The notes beneath the pieces are model-generated. The model was given only the letters and a program-made list of their open reading frames with translations. It did not search any database and was not told where the DNA came from. Positions 1-7,306 of a stretch of 36,623 nucleotides of DNA are shown one piece after another. A program made the position numbers and the translations under genes. The first letter of the stretch is position 1, and every line of letters starts with the position of its first letter. Source of the DNA: RGIG4608 sp045125655 (GTDB lineage: Bacteria; Bacillota; Clostridia; Oscillospirales; CAG-272); the NCBI GenBank assembly GCA_045125655.1, contig JBGVNP010000041.1, positions 1 to 36,623 of the forward strand, written 5' to 3'.

Positions 1-222
1 ATGATGGCTATTGCTCTTTTGAGAGATGCGTGGAAAGATATGTTTTGCAGTTTTGTATTGTTTGGTAAAATATTGCTATTTCCGTTTTTTGTAATTGCTA
101 CTATTGCCATTGGAATATTTGGAGTTTTAGAATTTTTCATATTTGATATTTGGCTTGTTTTGTTTGAACTTCTTTCAAAGGATAGGGATATCAAAGGGCT
201 GATAAGATATTTTTGGGATTAA
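1..222 (+). CDS. small membrane protein, at window edge
   Basis: 73 codons if translation begins at the first base. Residues about 15 to 60 are almost uninterrupted hydrophobic and aromatic, enough for one or two membrane helices, followed by a charged tail rich in K, D and R. I recognise no family. It precedes the zinc-ribbon gene by 12 nt and the minor capsid gene, so it belongs to the accessory cassette between portal and minor capsid. Because it starts at the window edge, no ribosome binding site can be seen and the true start may lie outside. If the molecule is circular, the last partial gene of the window would run into it in frame. Confidence 0.5.
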   Translation: MMAIALLRDAWKDMFCSFVLFGKILLFPFFVIATIAIGIFGVLEFFIFDIWLVLFELLSKDRDIKGLIRYFWD

Positions 223-234
223 GGCGGTGATTAA

Positions 235-516
235 GTGGAGAACATAGAGAAGTGTGAGTGTATTATCGGCATAAGATATGATTATGAAAGCACCGACATC
301 ACAACACTTGCAGAATTAAAAGAACACATTGAAAGCGAAAAAAGACTTGCAGAAAGTCATAAAGATAGTGAATGGTGGCAATCAATGTGTAGCAAATACA
401 CGCTTGACGATTATTGCGACAAACGAAAATCAACCGATTTAACACGATTTAATTATTGCCCTCTTTGTGGCAAAAAGATTGACTGGAAAGCAATAAAGGG
501 TGGTGCGAATGGCTGA
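235..516 (+). CDS. small zinc-ribbon-like phage protein
   Basis: 93 aa beginning with GTG. The GTG is preceded by AAGGCGGTG, a usable ribosome binding site. The C-terminal part contains YCPLCGKKIDW, the usual closing half of a short phage zinc ribbon, and the N-terminus carries CEC, so four cysteines could bind one zinc. Small proteins ending in a CPxCGxK motif are common in Bacillota phages and have no assigned function. It overlaps or abuts the minor capsid gene (8-nt overlap with the ATG at 509), which suggests translational coupling. Confidence 0.7.
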   Translation: MENIEKCECIIGIRYDYESTDITTLAELKEHIESEKRLAESHKDSEWWQSMCSKYTLDDYCDKRKSTDLTRFNYCPLCGKKIDWKAIKGGANG

Positions 517-1711
517 TATTTCAAAATTTGATGATGTTTCAAAGTTCAAAACCTATGAGGACTACATCGCAAACAATATCACCGAATGGGAAGCGGAGAG
601 CATTGCGAGAGTTTGCCGAAAGATTGGCAAAATCGGACGAATGAGCAAAAAAGAGCTTGAAAAGTTTGATGCCGACAAAGAGGCAAAAAAAGAGTGGGAG
701 CGAATTGTGGCGGCTCTTGCTATTGCAACGGCATTGAATATCCGCACACTCAAAAAGGCATATATAAGCGAGTTTGAGGAGTGGGAGAAACAGAACGAGT
801 ATTTATACCAATACAGAGGCAAAAAGCCGTTAGGCGTTAAAAATGGGGCGTTACAGGGCATTATAGACCGAGCCGTTAAGCAGAACGCAAAGGAAATCCT
901 AAACCTCACCAACACAAAGGCTCTTTCGGTGCTTGATGGGAACGGAAATCCGATCCGCTTTCAAGATGCGATTTACAAGTCATTCGGTGATGCAGTCAAG
1001 ACTGTTGCAGATGGCAAGGCTGATTTTTATACCACTATGCGACAGACGGTGCAAAATCTCGGTGGAGGTGGTTGCCGTGTAAATTATGGTGAGGGCATTA
1101 CAAGGCGATTAGATACGGTTGTAAGGCAGAATATGTTGTATGGTATCAAACAGGCGAATAACGAATATAACGAGCACATAGGCGAAATTTTAGGCTTTGA
1201 TGGGTATGAAATAAGCTATACCACAAATTCGCGCCCTACTCACCGTTTTATGCAGGGCAGACAGTTTTGCAAAGGAACATCAAAGGAGATAAATGGAAAG
1301 CATTTTGACGGTATGGAAGATACAAGAGATGCCGAAAGCGGAAAGAACGTAACCGAGAGCTTACAAGATTATAACTGCCGACACGAAAAAAGCGGTATAA
1401 AGTGTGGAGTAAGTGAACCGAGATACACACCCGAAGAATTGAAACGATTAAAAGAGCAAGACGAAAAGATTTACAAGGTTGGAAATTTGGAGGGCGATGG
1501 GTATTATTTTTCGCAGAGGCTCCGTGGAATCGAAACTGAGGTAAGAAAAATGAAAGATGAAATCAATGCATTAAAATCTTTCGGGAATAGCGCAAACGAA
1601 ATAAAAGAATTGAAAGACAAAATAAACACATATCGCAAAAAGTATAACGAGATATGTAAAATAACGGGAATAATTAAAGAGCCAAAAAGATTTTCCGTTC
1701 CAAAGCCTTGA
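509..1711 (+). CDS. phage minor capsid protein (Phage_min_cap2-like)
   Basis: 400 aa from the ATG at 509, which has AAAGGGTGG just upstream; an in-frame GTG lies at 500. The central segment has the signature of the phage minor capsid 2 / MuF-like family: TTNSRPTHRFMQGRQF, then GKHFDG and a YNCRHEKSGIKCGVSEP block with conserved C and H. The last 80 residues form a charged coiled coil. Proteins of this family sit at the portal vertex and are thought to take part in head assembly or in ejection. The usual gene order is terminase, portal, minor capsid, scaffold, capsid; here accessory cassettes separate the last steps. The stop TGA lies inside the -35 box of the next promoter. Confidence 0.88.
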   Translation: MADISKFDDVSKFKTYEDYIANNITEWEAESIARVCRKIGKIGRMSKKELEKFDADKEAKKEWERIVAALAIATALNIRTLKKAYISEFEEWEKQNEYLYQYRGKKPLGVKNGALQGIIDRAVKQNAKEILNLTNTKALSVLDGNGNPIRFQDAIYKSFGDAVKTVADGKADFYTTMRQTVQNLGGGGCRVNYGEGITRRLDTVVRQNMLYGIKQANNEYNEHIGEILGFDGYEISYTTNSRPTHRFMQGRQFCKGTSKEINGKHFDGMEDTRDAESGKNVTESLQDYNCRHEKSGIKCGVSEPRYTPEELKRLKEQDEKIYKVGNLEGDGYYFSQRLRGIETEVRKMKDEINALKSFGNSANEIKELKDKINTYRKKYNEICKITGIIKEPKRFSVPKP

Positions 1712-1736
1712 CAAATCGTGCTTTTTATGGTATAAT
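1708..1736 (+). promoter_or_regulatory. sigma-A promoter, exact consensus (HNH leader A)
   Basis: TTGACA at 1708-1713, a 17-bp spacer, and TATAAT at 1731-1736 with TGG just before it (extended -10). The 29-bp block is nearly identical to the promoter at 34993-35021. The stop codon of the minor capsid gene (1709-1711) is embedded in the -35 box. Confidence 0.9.
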
Positions 1737-1742
1737 AATACT

Positions 1743-1838
1743 GTAAGAGTGCGAGACTTACAAAACTTAAATTGATATTAACCTCATTAGGATTTTTGTA
1801 TATACTCGCACTATATACTTTGTCCTTTTGAGGTTTTT
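1743..1838 (+). ncRNA. kissing-loop leader RNA, copy A
   Basis: Starts about where transcription from the upstream promoter should begin. Hairpin 1 is GTAAG (1743-1747) / CTTAC (1757-1761) with loop AGTGCGAGA. The second element is a long terminator-like stem: ACCTCA (1781-1786) / TGAGGT (1829-1834), a TT/TT internal loop, AGGA (1789-1792) / TCCT (1823-1826), then GTATATA (1798-1804) / TATATAC (1812-1818) closing the loop CTCGCAC. The loops match: GTGCGAG (1749-1755) is the exact complement of CTCGCAC (1805-1811), a 7-bp kissing pair. A T-rich run follows the outer stem. Copy B at 35028-35124 has the same layout with compensatory base changes. The fold is inferred by hand; its role is unknown. 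Confidence 0.8.
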
Positions 1839-1859
1839 ATATTTTAAGGAGCTAATTTT

Positions 1860-2720
1860 ATGGAAACAAAACGTTGTCCTATGTGTAATAAAGACTTGCC
1901 GTTGGATGCCTTTTCTAAAAACAAATCAAGAAAAGATGGTTTGCAATCTTATTGTGTCGAATGCAGAAAACAAAGATATTTGGTAGATAAGGACAAAATC
2001 GCAAAAAGGGGTAAGATATATAGAGAACAACACAAGGAAGAAATTGCATTAAGAAGCAAATTATACAGGGAAAACAACAAAGAAAAGAAAAAGCAAACAG
2101 ACCAAGCGTACAGAGAAAGAAACAAGGATAAAATAAAGGCACAATTAAAAGAATATAGAATAAAGAATGCTGATAAGTTAAAAGTGTATAATGCTGAACA
2201 CAGAGAAGAAAGGTCTGAATATAACAAAAAATATAGAATTGAACATTTAGAAGAAATAAATAAAAGAACAAAAGCATACAGAGAAGCAAACAAAGATTTA
2301 GTAAGAGAGCAAAGAAGAATAAGCAATCAAAAACGCAAAGACAGAATTTATGCATATAGGAAAGAATACAACAAGATGAAAATGGAAACCGATGAAATGT
2401 ATCGTTTCAAAACTAAAATAAGAAACTTTATAAACAAAAGTTTCAAAAGACAAAATTTTACAAAGAATAATGGTACTTTTGATTTAGTCGGTTGTAATCC
2501 GCAGGAGCTAAAAGATTATTTATATAAAACCTTCTATGACAATTATGGATATGAATATGATGGCAAGGAAGATGTGCATATAGACCACATAATTCCGTTA
2601 AAAATGGCAAAAACGGAAGAAGAGGTCATAAAATTATGTCATTATACAAATTTGCAATTATTGAAAGCAAAAGACAATTTGATAAAGAACGATAAAATTG
2701 ATTTTGCTCTTCCAAAATAA
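1860..2720 (+). CDS. HNH endonuclease with Lys-rich repeat linker
   Basis: 286 aa. The N-terminus is a zinc finger (CPMCNKDLPLDAF, then CVEC about 20 residues on). Residues about 45 to 185 are a highly charged helix of degenerate repeats of the type YRENNKEK, 13 to 17 residues each. The C-terminus holds the HNH nuclease core with HIDHIIPL and the following N and L/LL positions (TNLQLLKAKDN). This architecture is known in free-standing homing endonucleases of phages, which nick DNA and spread themselves into related genomes. It has its own consensus promoter and structured leader, and AAGGAG ends 8 nt before the ATG. It sits alone between minor capsid and the YopX cassette and is followed by a terminator. 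Confidence 0.88.
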   Translation: METKRCPMCNKDLPLDAFSKNKSRKDGLQSYCVECRKQRYLVDKDKIAKRGKIYREQHKEEIALRSKLYRENNKEKKKQTDQAYRERNKDKIKAQLKEYRIKNADKLKVYNAEHREERSEYNKKYRIEHLEEINKRTKAYREANKDLVREQRRISNQKRKDRIYAYRKEYNKMKMETDEMYRFKTKIRNFINKSFKRQNFTKNNGTFDLVGCNPQELKDYLYKTFYDNYGYEYDGKEDVHIDHIIPLKMAKTEEEVIKLCHYTNLQLLKAKDNLIKNDKIDFALPK

Positions 2721-2729
2721 CAAGATTTT

Positions 2730-2758
2730 TCCCTTGCGAAAGCAGGGGATTTTCTTTT
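2730..2758 (+). terminator. intrinsic terminator after HNH gene
   Basis: TCCCTTGC (2730-2737), GAAA tetraloop, GCAGGGGA (2742-2749), one G-U pair, followed by TTTTCTTTT. It begins 9 nt after the HNH stop codon. Confidence 0.8.
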
Positions 2759-2792
2759 CTGAAAATTTTTTTGAGAAATTTGCGAAAAGGGG

Positions 2793-2830
2793 TTGACAAG
2801 TGTATATACAAGTGTTATAATGTATATACA
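2793..2830 (+). promoter_or_regulatory. consensus promoter with two palindromic operators
   Basis: TTGACA 2793-2798, 17-bp spacer, TATAAT 2816-2821 with TGT extension. The perfect 10-bp palindrome TGTATATACA occurs twice, at 2801-2810 in the spacer and at 2821-2830 overlapping the last base of the -10 box and the start region. Centres are 20 bp apart, about two helical turns, so two dimers could bind one face of the DNA and block RNA polymerase. I did not find this palindrome elsewhere in the window. Confidence 0.8.
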
Positions 2831-2852
2831 GAAAGAAAGCGAGGTATTTGCT

Positions 2853-3200
2853 ATGACATTTGCAAAGTTTGAAGAATTGGTAAAGGAAAAGCACCCGAAC
2901 GCAACCATTTTTAAGCACGGAGAGTTTGCAGGAAACAAAATCAACGTTGCTATTATATTTAACGGCGAACACGGAAAAGTTTATCAGTACAACGGCACAT
3001 ATTGTGAGGTACTTAATCGACTTGGCGTAAAGGCGGTTTATAAGCACGATTACAACGCTCTTGTTTCTGCGCTTGAAAATGCTAAAAAGAGAAATGGCAC
3101 GGAAAATATATTTTTTGGTGGTGTTATTGATTGTTCAAGGGAAATTGAAGAATACACAAATCGTTTGAACGATGTTAATGCAAATTATGTTATAGTTTAG
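2853..3200 (+). CDS. hypothetical phage protein
   Basis: 115 aa from the ATG at 2853, with AAAGCGAGG as ribosome binding site; an open frame runs further upstream through the promoter and is not credible as coding. Mixed alpha/beta protein without membrane segments or cysteine clusters apart from two scattered Cys. It begins FAKFEELVKEKHP. I do not recognise a family. It is the first gene behind the operator-bearing promoter and is followed by a ribbon-helix-helix gene, so it may be a small early or host-directed function, but nothing in the sequence proves this. Confidence 0.75.
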   Translation: MTFAKFEELVKEKHPNATIFKHGEFAGNKINVAIIFNGEHGKVYQYNGTYCEVLNRLGVKAVYKHDYNALVSALENAKKRNGTENIFFGGVIDCSREIEEYTNRLNDVNANYVIV

Positions 3201-3212
3201 TGAGGTGATACT

Positions 3213-3353
3213 TTGAAAGACGAATTGATTTTATTTCGATGCGACAAAGAAGAAAAACAACAAATCAAACGAGATGCGGAAGAACACGGCAAAACGATTA
3301 GTGATTTTATCCGCTACCTCGTAGCAAAGGAAAGGAAGGAGAGGGAGAAATGA
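3213..3353 (+). CDS. small ribbon-helix-helix (Arc-like) protein
   Basis: 46 aa from a TTG start preceded by GAGGTG. The N-terminal strand (ELILFRC) and the two helices, the second with KTISDFIRYLV, match the ribbon-helix-helix fold used by Arc, CopG and MobC-type DNA-binding proteins. The stop overlaps the next start in the form ATGA. The tandem TGTATATACA palindromes at the head of this operon are plausible targets for cooperative binding by such dimers, which would make it an autorepressor; that link is inference. Two related small proteins occur at 23841 and 36383. Confidence 0.75.
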   Translation: MKDELILFRCDKEEKQQIKRDAEEHGKTISDFIRYLVAKERKEREK

Positions 3354-3751
3354 GAGAGATATTATTCAGAGGAAAAAGAAAACTCGATAATGAATGGATT
3401 GAAGGTTCTTTGCATACCGAAAAATTCACAGATGATGAAGAATATTTGTGTTGTGAGGTTTGCCAATGTGATGTTTACCCCGAAACCGTAGGACAGTACA
3501 CGGGTTTGAGGGACAAGAACGGCAAGAAAATTTTTGAGGGCGATATTGTTCTTTTTCCTTGGGGTGAAAAGAGAGAAGTGTTTTCTGTTGAGTTTGTAGA
3601 AGGCGAATTTGAAGCAATCCCAAAAAGGAAGTCCACAGATATTTGGTGCATTAGAATCGGAAGCTATGCTCCTGAATTTGAAATAATCGGCAACATACAC
3701 GATAATCCCGAATTGCTCCGCACACCCCAAAATGATGAGGTGAGGGAATGA
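3350..3751 (+). CDS. YopX family protein
   Basis: 133 aa. It starts MREILFRGKR and carries the hallmark VGQYTGLRDKNGKKIFEGDIV, then a beta-rich stretch, ending EIIGNIHDNPELL. This is the YopX domain found in SPbeta and many Bacillota phages; the molecular function is not established. ATGA overlap with the preceding ribbon-helix-helix gene and 4-nt overlap with the next gene show a tight operon transcribed from the promoter at 2793. Confidence 0.92.
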   Translation: MREILFRGKRKLDNEWIEGSLHTEKFTDDEEYLCCEVCQCDVYPETVGQYTGLRDKNGKKIFEGDIVLFPWGEKREVFSVEFVEGEFEAIPKRKSTDIWCIRIGSYAPEFEIIGNIHDNPELLRTPQNDEVRE

Positions 3752-4275
3752 AGTGGAAAGAATTTCTTGAAATAGAAGATTGCGACCTTTGCCCGATTAA
3801 GGAAGCGGAATTGTGCGGCGGTGGTGCTTCTTGTTATGGCGGTAGTCCTATTGACCCACCGTGCTGTTATTTTGAAGATGATACAGACCTTGACGAATGG
3901 ATAAAAGAAGCCTATGAAAGACGAAGAAGATATGAAGAATATCAAGATAAATTGATAAGGGAGAAAAAGGCAAAAGAGCAAAAGGCAAAGAAGGCGGCTG
4001 ACACAAGACACAAAATGAGGTTGTATTGTATGGCTGAAATCGTAGAAATTAAAACCCTTGAAAAGCGATTGAAAGCATACGAAAAAGAATTGAGTTTTGC
4101 GAGAAGTCTTGCGTTTGCCATAAACCATACAAACGAAATGTTCAAATATCCCGAAAGGTTGACCGAAAAACCCGAAGCACAAAAGACCATTGATGAATTG
4201 AAAAATCAAATAGAAATTGCCAAAGAAAAATACAAAGCAAAGCGAAAAGAATTTTATGCAAGTCGCAAGGCATAA
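3748..4275 (+). CDS. Cys-rich N-terminus plus coiled-coil protein
   Basis: 175 aa. The first 45 residues hold seven cysteines (CDLC, ELCGGG, SCYGG, PPCCYF), probably a metal-binding knuckle; the rest is a long K/E/R-rich helical region (residues about 50 to 175) likely to form coiled coils. No family recognised. It is the last gene of the YopX cassette and ends 7 nt before the promoter of the scaffold-capsid operon. A structural or DNA-associated role cannot be decided from the sequence. Confidence 0.75.
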   Translation: MKWKEFLEIEDCDLCPIKEAELCGGGASCYGGSPIDPPCCYFEDDTDLDEWIKEAYERRRRYEEYQDKLIREKKAKEQKAKKAADTRHKMRLYCMAEIVEIKTLEKRLKAYEKELSFARSLAFAINHTNEMFKYPERLTEKPEAQKTIDELKNQIEIAKEKYKAKRKEFYASRKA

Positions 4276-4282
4276 CCACCCC

Positions 4283-4311
4283 TTGACAACAACTAAATAA
4301 TATGCTATAAT
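4283..4311 (+). promoter_or_regulatory. consensus promoter of the capsid-tail operon
   Basis: TTGACA 4283-4288, 17-bp spacer, TATAAT 4306-4311 with TGC extension. It is the only strong promoter I see before the 13-kb run of head and tail genes that ends near 17264. Confidence 0.88.
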
Positions 4312-4370
4312 GTAAGAGTAGAATTGTAATGTTCTACTCTTATGTTTTTGTTGGCAACTCGTAAAGTTGC
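4312..4370 (+). promoter_or_regulatory. leader hairpins downstream of the capsid promoter
   Basis: GTAAGAGTAGAA (4312-4323) pairs with TTCTACTCTTAT (4332-4343), 12 bp with one G-U, loop of 8 nt, followed by GTTTTTG, so it looks like an intrinsic terminator starting at or before the transcription start. A second hairpin, GCAACT (4354-4359) / AGTTGC (4365-4370), has loop CGTAA. The remaining leader to 4437 is A-rich and ends in AAAAAGGAG. A terminator this close to the start may be too short to act; it may protect the 5' end or be part of a phage control element. Confidence 0.6.
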
Positions 4371-4437
4371 GAAACTCATTTAAGCAAGGCAAGAAAAAGC
4401 CGTAAAAAATCGTAGCGAAAAAGGAGATTAGAATTTT

Positions 4438-5004
4438 ATGCGTAGAGAAGAAATCAAAAGCATCTTTCCCGATGCGACAGACGAGCAAGTGAAATCCGTT
4501 ATGGACTTGAACGGCAAAGAGGTCGAAAAGAACAAGAAACTTGAAACCGAGTTGAAGGAAAAGAACGAACAACTTGAAAAACTTAACACCGAATTTGAAG
4601 CGTTAAAGTCAAGCAATGCAGGAGCAGAGGAATACAAGACAAAGTATGAGGCTCTTGTGGCGGAGAATGAAGCAAAGGCAAAGCAAGCAGAGGCGGAGCG
4701 TGTAGCAAGAGAAAAGGCAGAAGGTCTTGACAAGAGATTTGAGGCGGTTGTGGGTGATAAGAAGTTCTCCCACGATGCTATCCGTGCAGACTATCGTAGA
4801 AAGTTTGAAAGTGCACTTGCAGAGAAAGAAAACGAAGGAAAGAGCGATGCGGATATTTTCTTTGCTTTACACAAAGATGACAAAAACGCCTTTGAAGGCG
4901 TAACAGCGGTTAAACTCGCAGGCGGCAGACCGCAGGGAGTTGGCGGTCAAAACATTGATGAGGCAAGGGCAAGAGCCATTATGGGATTGCCCGTACAAAA
5001 TTAA
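4438..5004 (+). CDS. capsid scaffold protein (GP20-like)
   Basis: 188 aa. Residues about 25 to 95 form a continuous E/K/A/L-rich coiled coil, followed by the family-typical VVGDKKFSHDAIRADYRRKFESAL segment and a C-terminal tail with LAGGRPQGVGG. This matches the phage minor structural protein GP20 / scaffold family, which nucleates procapsid assembly and is later removed. Position directly before the major capsid gene (17-nt gap) supports it. No protease domain is visible here, so release may not need cleavage or may rely on another protein. Confidence 0.88.
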   Translation: MRREEIKSIFPDATDEQVKSVMDLNGKEVEKNKKLETELKEKNEQLEKLNTEFEALKSSNAGAEEYKTKYEALVAENEAKAKQAEAERVAREKAEGLDKRFEAVVGDKKFSHDAIRADYRRKFESALAEKENEGKSDADIFFALHKDDKNAFEGVTAVKLAGGRPQGVGGQNIDEARARAIMGLPVQN

Positions 5005-5021
5005 CAAGGAGATAAAATAAT

Positions 5022-5885
5022 ATGGCAAACAACATTCAGCTTTTCCAAAAGTATATTGCACTGCTTGATGAAGTTTACAAGCAGGCTTCCAAGTCTTCCA
5101 TTCTTGACGGCGATGCTTCGCTCGTGCAGGCAGGAAGAAACACAAACGAAATTATTATTCCTAAAATGTCCCTTGACGGACTTGCAGATTATTCTCGCAA
5201 TAGCGGTTATGTAAAGGGCGATGTAACGCTCACCTATGAAACCGTTAAGTTCAACTATGACCGTGGCAGAAAGTTCGTTGTAGATGCTATGGACGATGAG
5301 GAAACCGCAGGTATTGCTTTCGGTAAACTTTCTTCCGAGTTCATTCGCACAAAGGTTGTTCCCGAAATGGATGCTTTCCGTTTTGCGACCTATGCGGCAC
5401 TTGAGGGCATTGGTTCTGCAACAGGCACCCTCGCAGATGGCGCGGCTGTCATTACCGCACTTCGTGCGGCGGCTAACAAGATGGATGAGGATGAAGTTCC
5501 TTCCGAGCAGAGAGTTCTCTTTATCACTCCTACCCTTCGTGGTATGATTGATGACCTTGACACTTCCAAGAGCAAGGAAGTTCTCAGCAAGTTCTCTTCC
5601 GTTGTAGAGGTTCCTCAGAGCCGTTTCAACACCGAGATTGAGCTTCTTGACGGTACTACTTCGGGCGAGGAAATCGGTGGCTTCCGTGCAACAGGTAGCG
5701 AAATCAACTTTATGGTTGTTCACACTCCCGCTATTCTTCAGTACCCCAAGCACACCGTAAACAAGATTATTACTCCCGAAGCAAACCAAGACAGCGACGG
5801 TTGGATGTTCTTCTACCGTGCTTACGGTCTTGCTGACGCTTATGAAAATAAGGTTGCAGGTATCTATGTTCATAGCAAGGCGTAA
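5022..5885 (+). CDS. major capsid protein (HK97-like fold)
   Basis: 287 aa, the length of small HK97-type capsid proteins without a delta domain. It starts MANNIQLFQKYIALLDEVYK, contains IIIPKMSLDGLADYSR and the E-loop/P-domain style stretch VTLTYETVKFNYDRGRKF, and ends with GLADAYENKVAGIYVHSKA. Directly downstream of the scaffold with AAGGAG 9 nt before the ATG. Codon use here shifts to C-ending codons (TTC, CTT, GAC), as expected for the most highly expressed phage gene. Confidence 0.93.
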   Translation: MANNIQLFQKYIALLDEVYKQASKSSILDGDASLVQAGRNTNEIIIPKMSLDGLADYSRNSGYVKGDVTLTYETVKFNYDRGRKFVVDAMDDEETAGIAFGKLSSEFIRTKVVPEMDAFRFATYAALEGIGSATGTLADGAAVITALRAAANKMDEDEVPSEQRVLFITPTLRGMIDDLDTSKSKEVLSKFSSVVEVPQSRFNTEIELLDGTTSGEEIGGFRATGSEINFMVVHTPAILQYPKHTVNKIITPEANQDSDGWMFFYRAYGLADAYENKVAGIYVHSKA

Positions 5886-5895
5886 GGTGATTTGA

Positions 5896-5985
5896 ATGTC
5901 GAGAAAAGTAGGAAAGAAAACCTTGAAGCCCGTGGTTAAGAAACCAGAGCCAAAGGAAAAACCCAAAAACGAAGATAAACAGTAA
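5896..5985 (+). CDS. 29-aa Lys/Pro-rich small protein
   Basis: ATG at 5896 eleven nt after the capsid stop, preceded by AAGGTG. Encodes a 29-residue basic peptide rich in K, P and E (for example KKPEPKEKPK) with no hydrophobic core. Short K/P-rich reading frames often follow capsid genes in Bacillota phages. It fills the gap between capsid and head-tail connector genes in a densely packed operon, which is the main reason to call it. It could also be noncoding spacer. Confidence 0.5.
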   Translation: MSRKVGKKTLKPVVKKPEPKEKPKNEDKQ

Positions 5986-6004
5986 AACGAAAGGCGGTTG
6001 AATT

Positions 6005-6379
6005 ATGCAATATCTAACCTATGAAGAATATGCAGAAATAGGCGGTACACTTGATGAAACCGCCTTTAACCGAAATATAGACCGTGCGTGTGCCATGATT
6101 GACCTACGAACTCAATCACGGCTTGAAGCGTTTGAGAGCATCCCGCAAATTGTAAAAATAGTGTGTGCGGATTTGGTGGGATATATAGCGACAAACACGA
6201 TTGAAAAGCCTATCGTGACGAGCAAAAGCCAATCAGCGGGCGGTGTAAGCGAAAGCGAAAGCTATGCAGTAAAAACGGCTGACGATTTTGCAAATGACCT
6301 TGACAGGATTTTTGAGCCGTTAGCGGTTATTAAGACCAAAAACGGCATAAGTATCACATATCGGGGGGCGATGTCTTGA
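6005..6379 (+). CDS. head-tail connector protein (adaptor)
   Basis: 124 aa, mostly helical, beginning MQYLTYEEYAEIGGTLDETAF, a typical start of small head-tail adaptor proteins (gp15/gp6-type) that bind the portal ring. It includes IVCADLVGYIATN and SESESYAVKT, features common in this family in Bacillota phages. It overlaps the next gene by 4 nt. Assignment rests on size, position right after the capsid and this pattern. Confidence 0.78.
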   Translation: MQYLTYEEYAEIGGTLDETAFNRNIDRACAMIDLRTQSRLEAFESIPQIVKIVCADLVGYIATNTIEKPIVTSKSQSAGGVSESESYAVKTADDFANDLDRIFEPLAVIKTKNGISITYRGAMS

Positions 6380-6798
6380 CAGATTTGTGGAAGCAAAAAG
6401 TCACCGTTTTCAACGATATACCAAAAAACGCCGTTGAGGAAAGACACTTTGACCGATTTGTGATTGAAAAATGCAACATTCAAGGCGGTATCGTTAGCAA
6501 GGCTGACGGAACGATTGAAAACATAGTCAATGCGGTTACGGTAATATCGAAAGATGTTGACCGATATAAAACACCGATTGAATATGCCAAACTGCCCGTA
6601 GATATTCGCGAGGATTTCTATACGGTGCAAGTGGGTGATTTCATCGTTCTGTCGGAGGTTGACGATATTGTAACAACGAGCCGAGAATTTGCGGAACTTC
6701 AAGAGAAATATAAGGATAATGGCATTGTTGTCCGTTCTGTATCGGCGAACATTCACGGAATGAGCGTTGACAATGTTACCATAACGAATGTGGGGTGA
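6376..6798 (+). CDS. head closure / head-tail joining protein
   Basis: 140 aa with a TTG start that overlaps the previous stop (TTGA). Beta-rich; the segment ADGTIENIVNAVTVISKDVDRY and VQVGDFIVL fits small head-closure proteins (SPP1 gp16-like / DUF6751-like) that plug the connector. Position second after the capsid is that expected for head closure. No membrane segments or catalytic motifs. Confidence 0.75.
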   Translation: MTDLWKQKVTVFNDIPKNAVEERHFDRFVIEKCNIQGGIVSKADGTIENIVNAVTVISKDVDRYKTPIEYAKLPVDIREDFYTVQVGDFIVLSEVDDIVTTSREFAELQEKYKDNGIVVRSVSANIHGMSVDNVTITNVG

Positions 6799-6802
6799 TT
6801 GA

Positions 6803-7306
6803 ATGAGTAAATATGCAAAGTTATTTGAATATTTTCGTCAATGTCCCGAACTTGCTGACCTATGGAGCATAGCGGCGACAGAGGACAGGGGAGTGAGGGT
6901 TATTCTTCCGCAGGGAGCATCACCTACACACCAATATCAAGAAAGCATTGACACTCTCGGTGATTATCATTGCGAGATTGTTCCGTATCCGTCAGTTTAT
7001 GAGGACTTCCAAATAAACTGCTATGAGTGGTATGATGTAAACGATGATAGCGCACCGATAAGGAATGAAAATGTGCTTACCCTTGAACAAGTGACGAGCA
7101 TTTGCGAGTGGATAAAATCACAAAATGACGCAGGGATGTTCCCCGACATTAACGAGAAAATTATATCTATTGAATGCAACCCGTTTGTGCCGCAAATTCG
7201 CTATGTAAATCCCGAAGAAAACACGGTTGGATATTTTATCACAGTTCGATTGCGTTATGTCAACAGAGCGCAAAGAAAGACGGTAGAATATGAATGTGAG
7301 GATTGA
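6803..7306 (+). CDS. tail terminator-like protein
   Basis: 167 aa. N-terminal helix with KLFEYFRQCPEL, then alternating strands ending in a long amphipathic strand YFITVRLRYVNR. Size, position (third after capsid) and the opening pattern match proteins annotated as minor capsid / tail terminator in Bacillota phages, which cap the tail tube and join it to the head. It overlaps the next gene by 17 nt. Confidence 0.72.
   Translation: MSKYAKLFEYFRQCPELADLWSIAATEDRGVRVILPQGASPTHQYQESIDTLGDYHCEIVPYPSVYEDFQINCYEWYDVNDDSAPIRNENVLTLEQVTSICEWIKSQNDAGMFPDINEKIISIECNPFVPQIRYVNPEENTVGYFITVRLRYVNRAQRKTVEYECED

Noticed and set aside
1915..2355. Long minus-strand frames opposite the HNH gene
   Set aside because: They arise from the Lys/Glu-rich repeat on the + strand, which reads as Leu/Phe/Ser on the other strand. 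No start signals are present.
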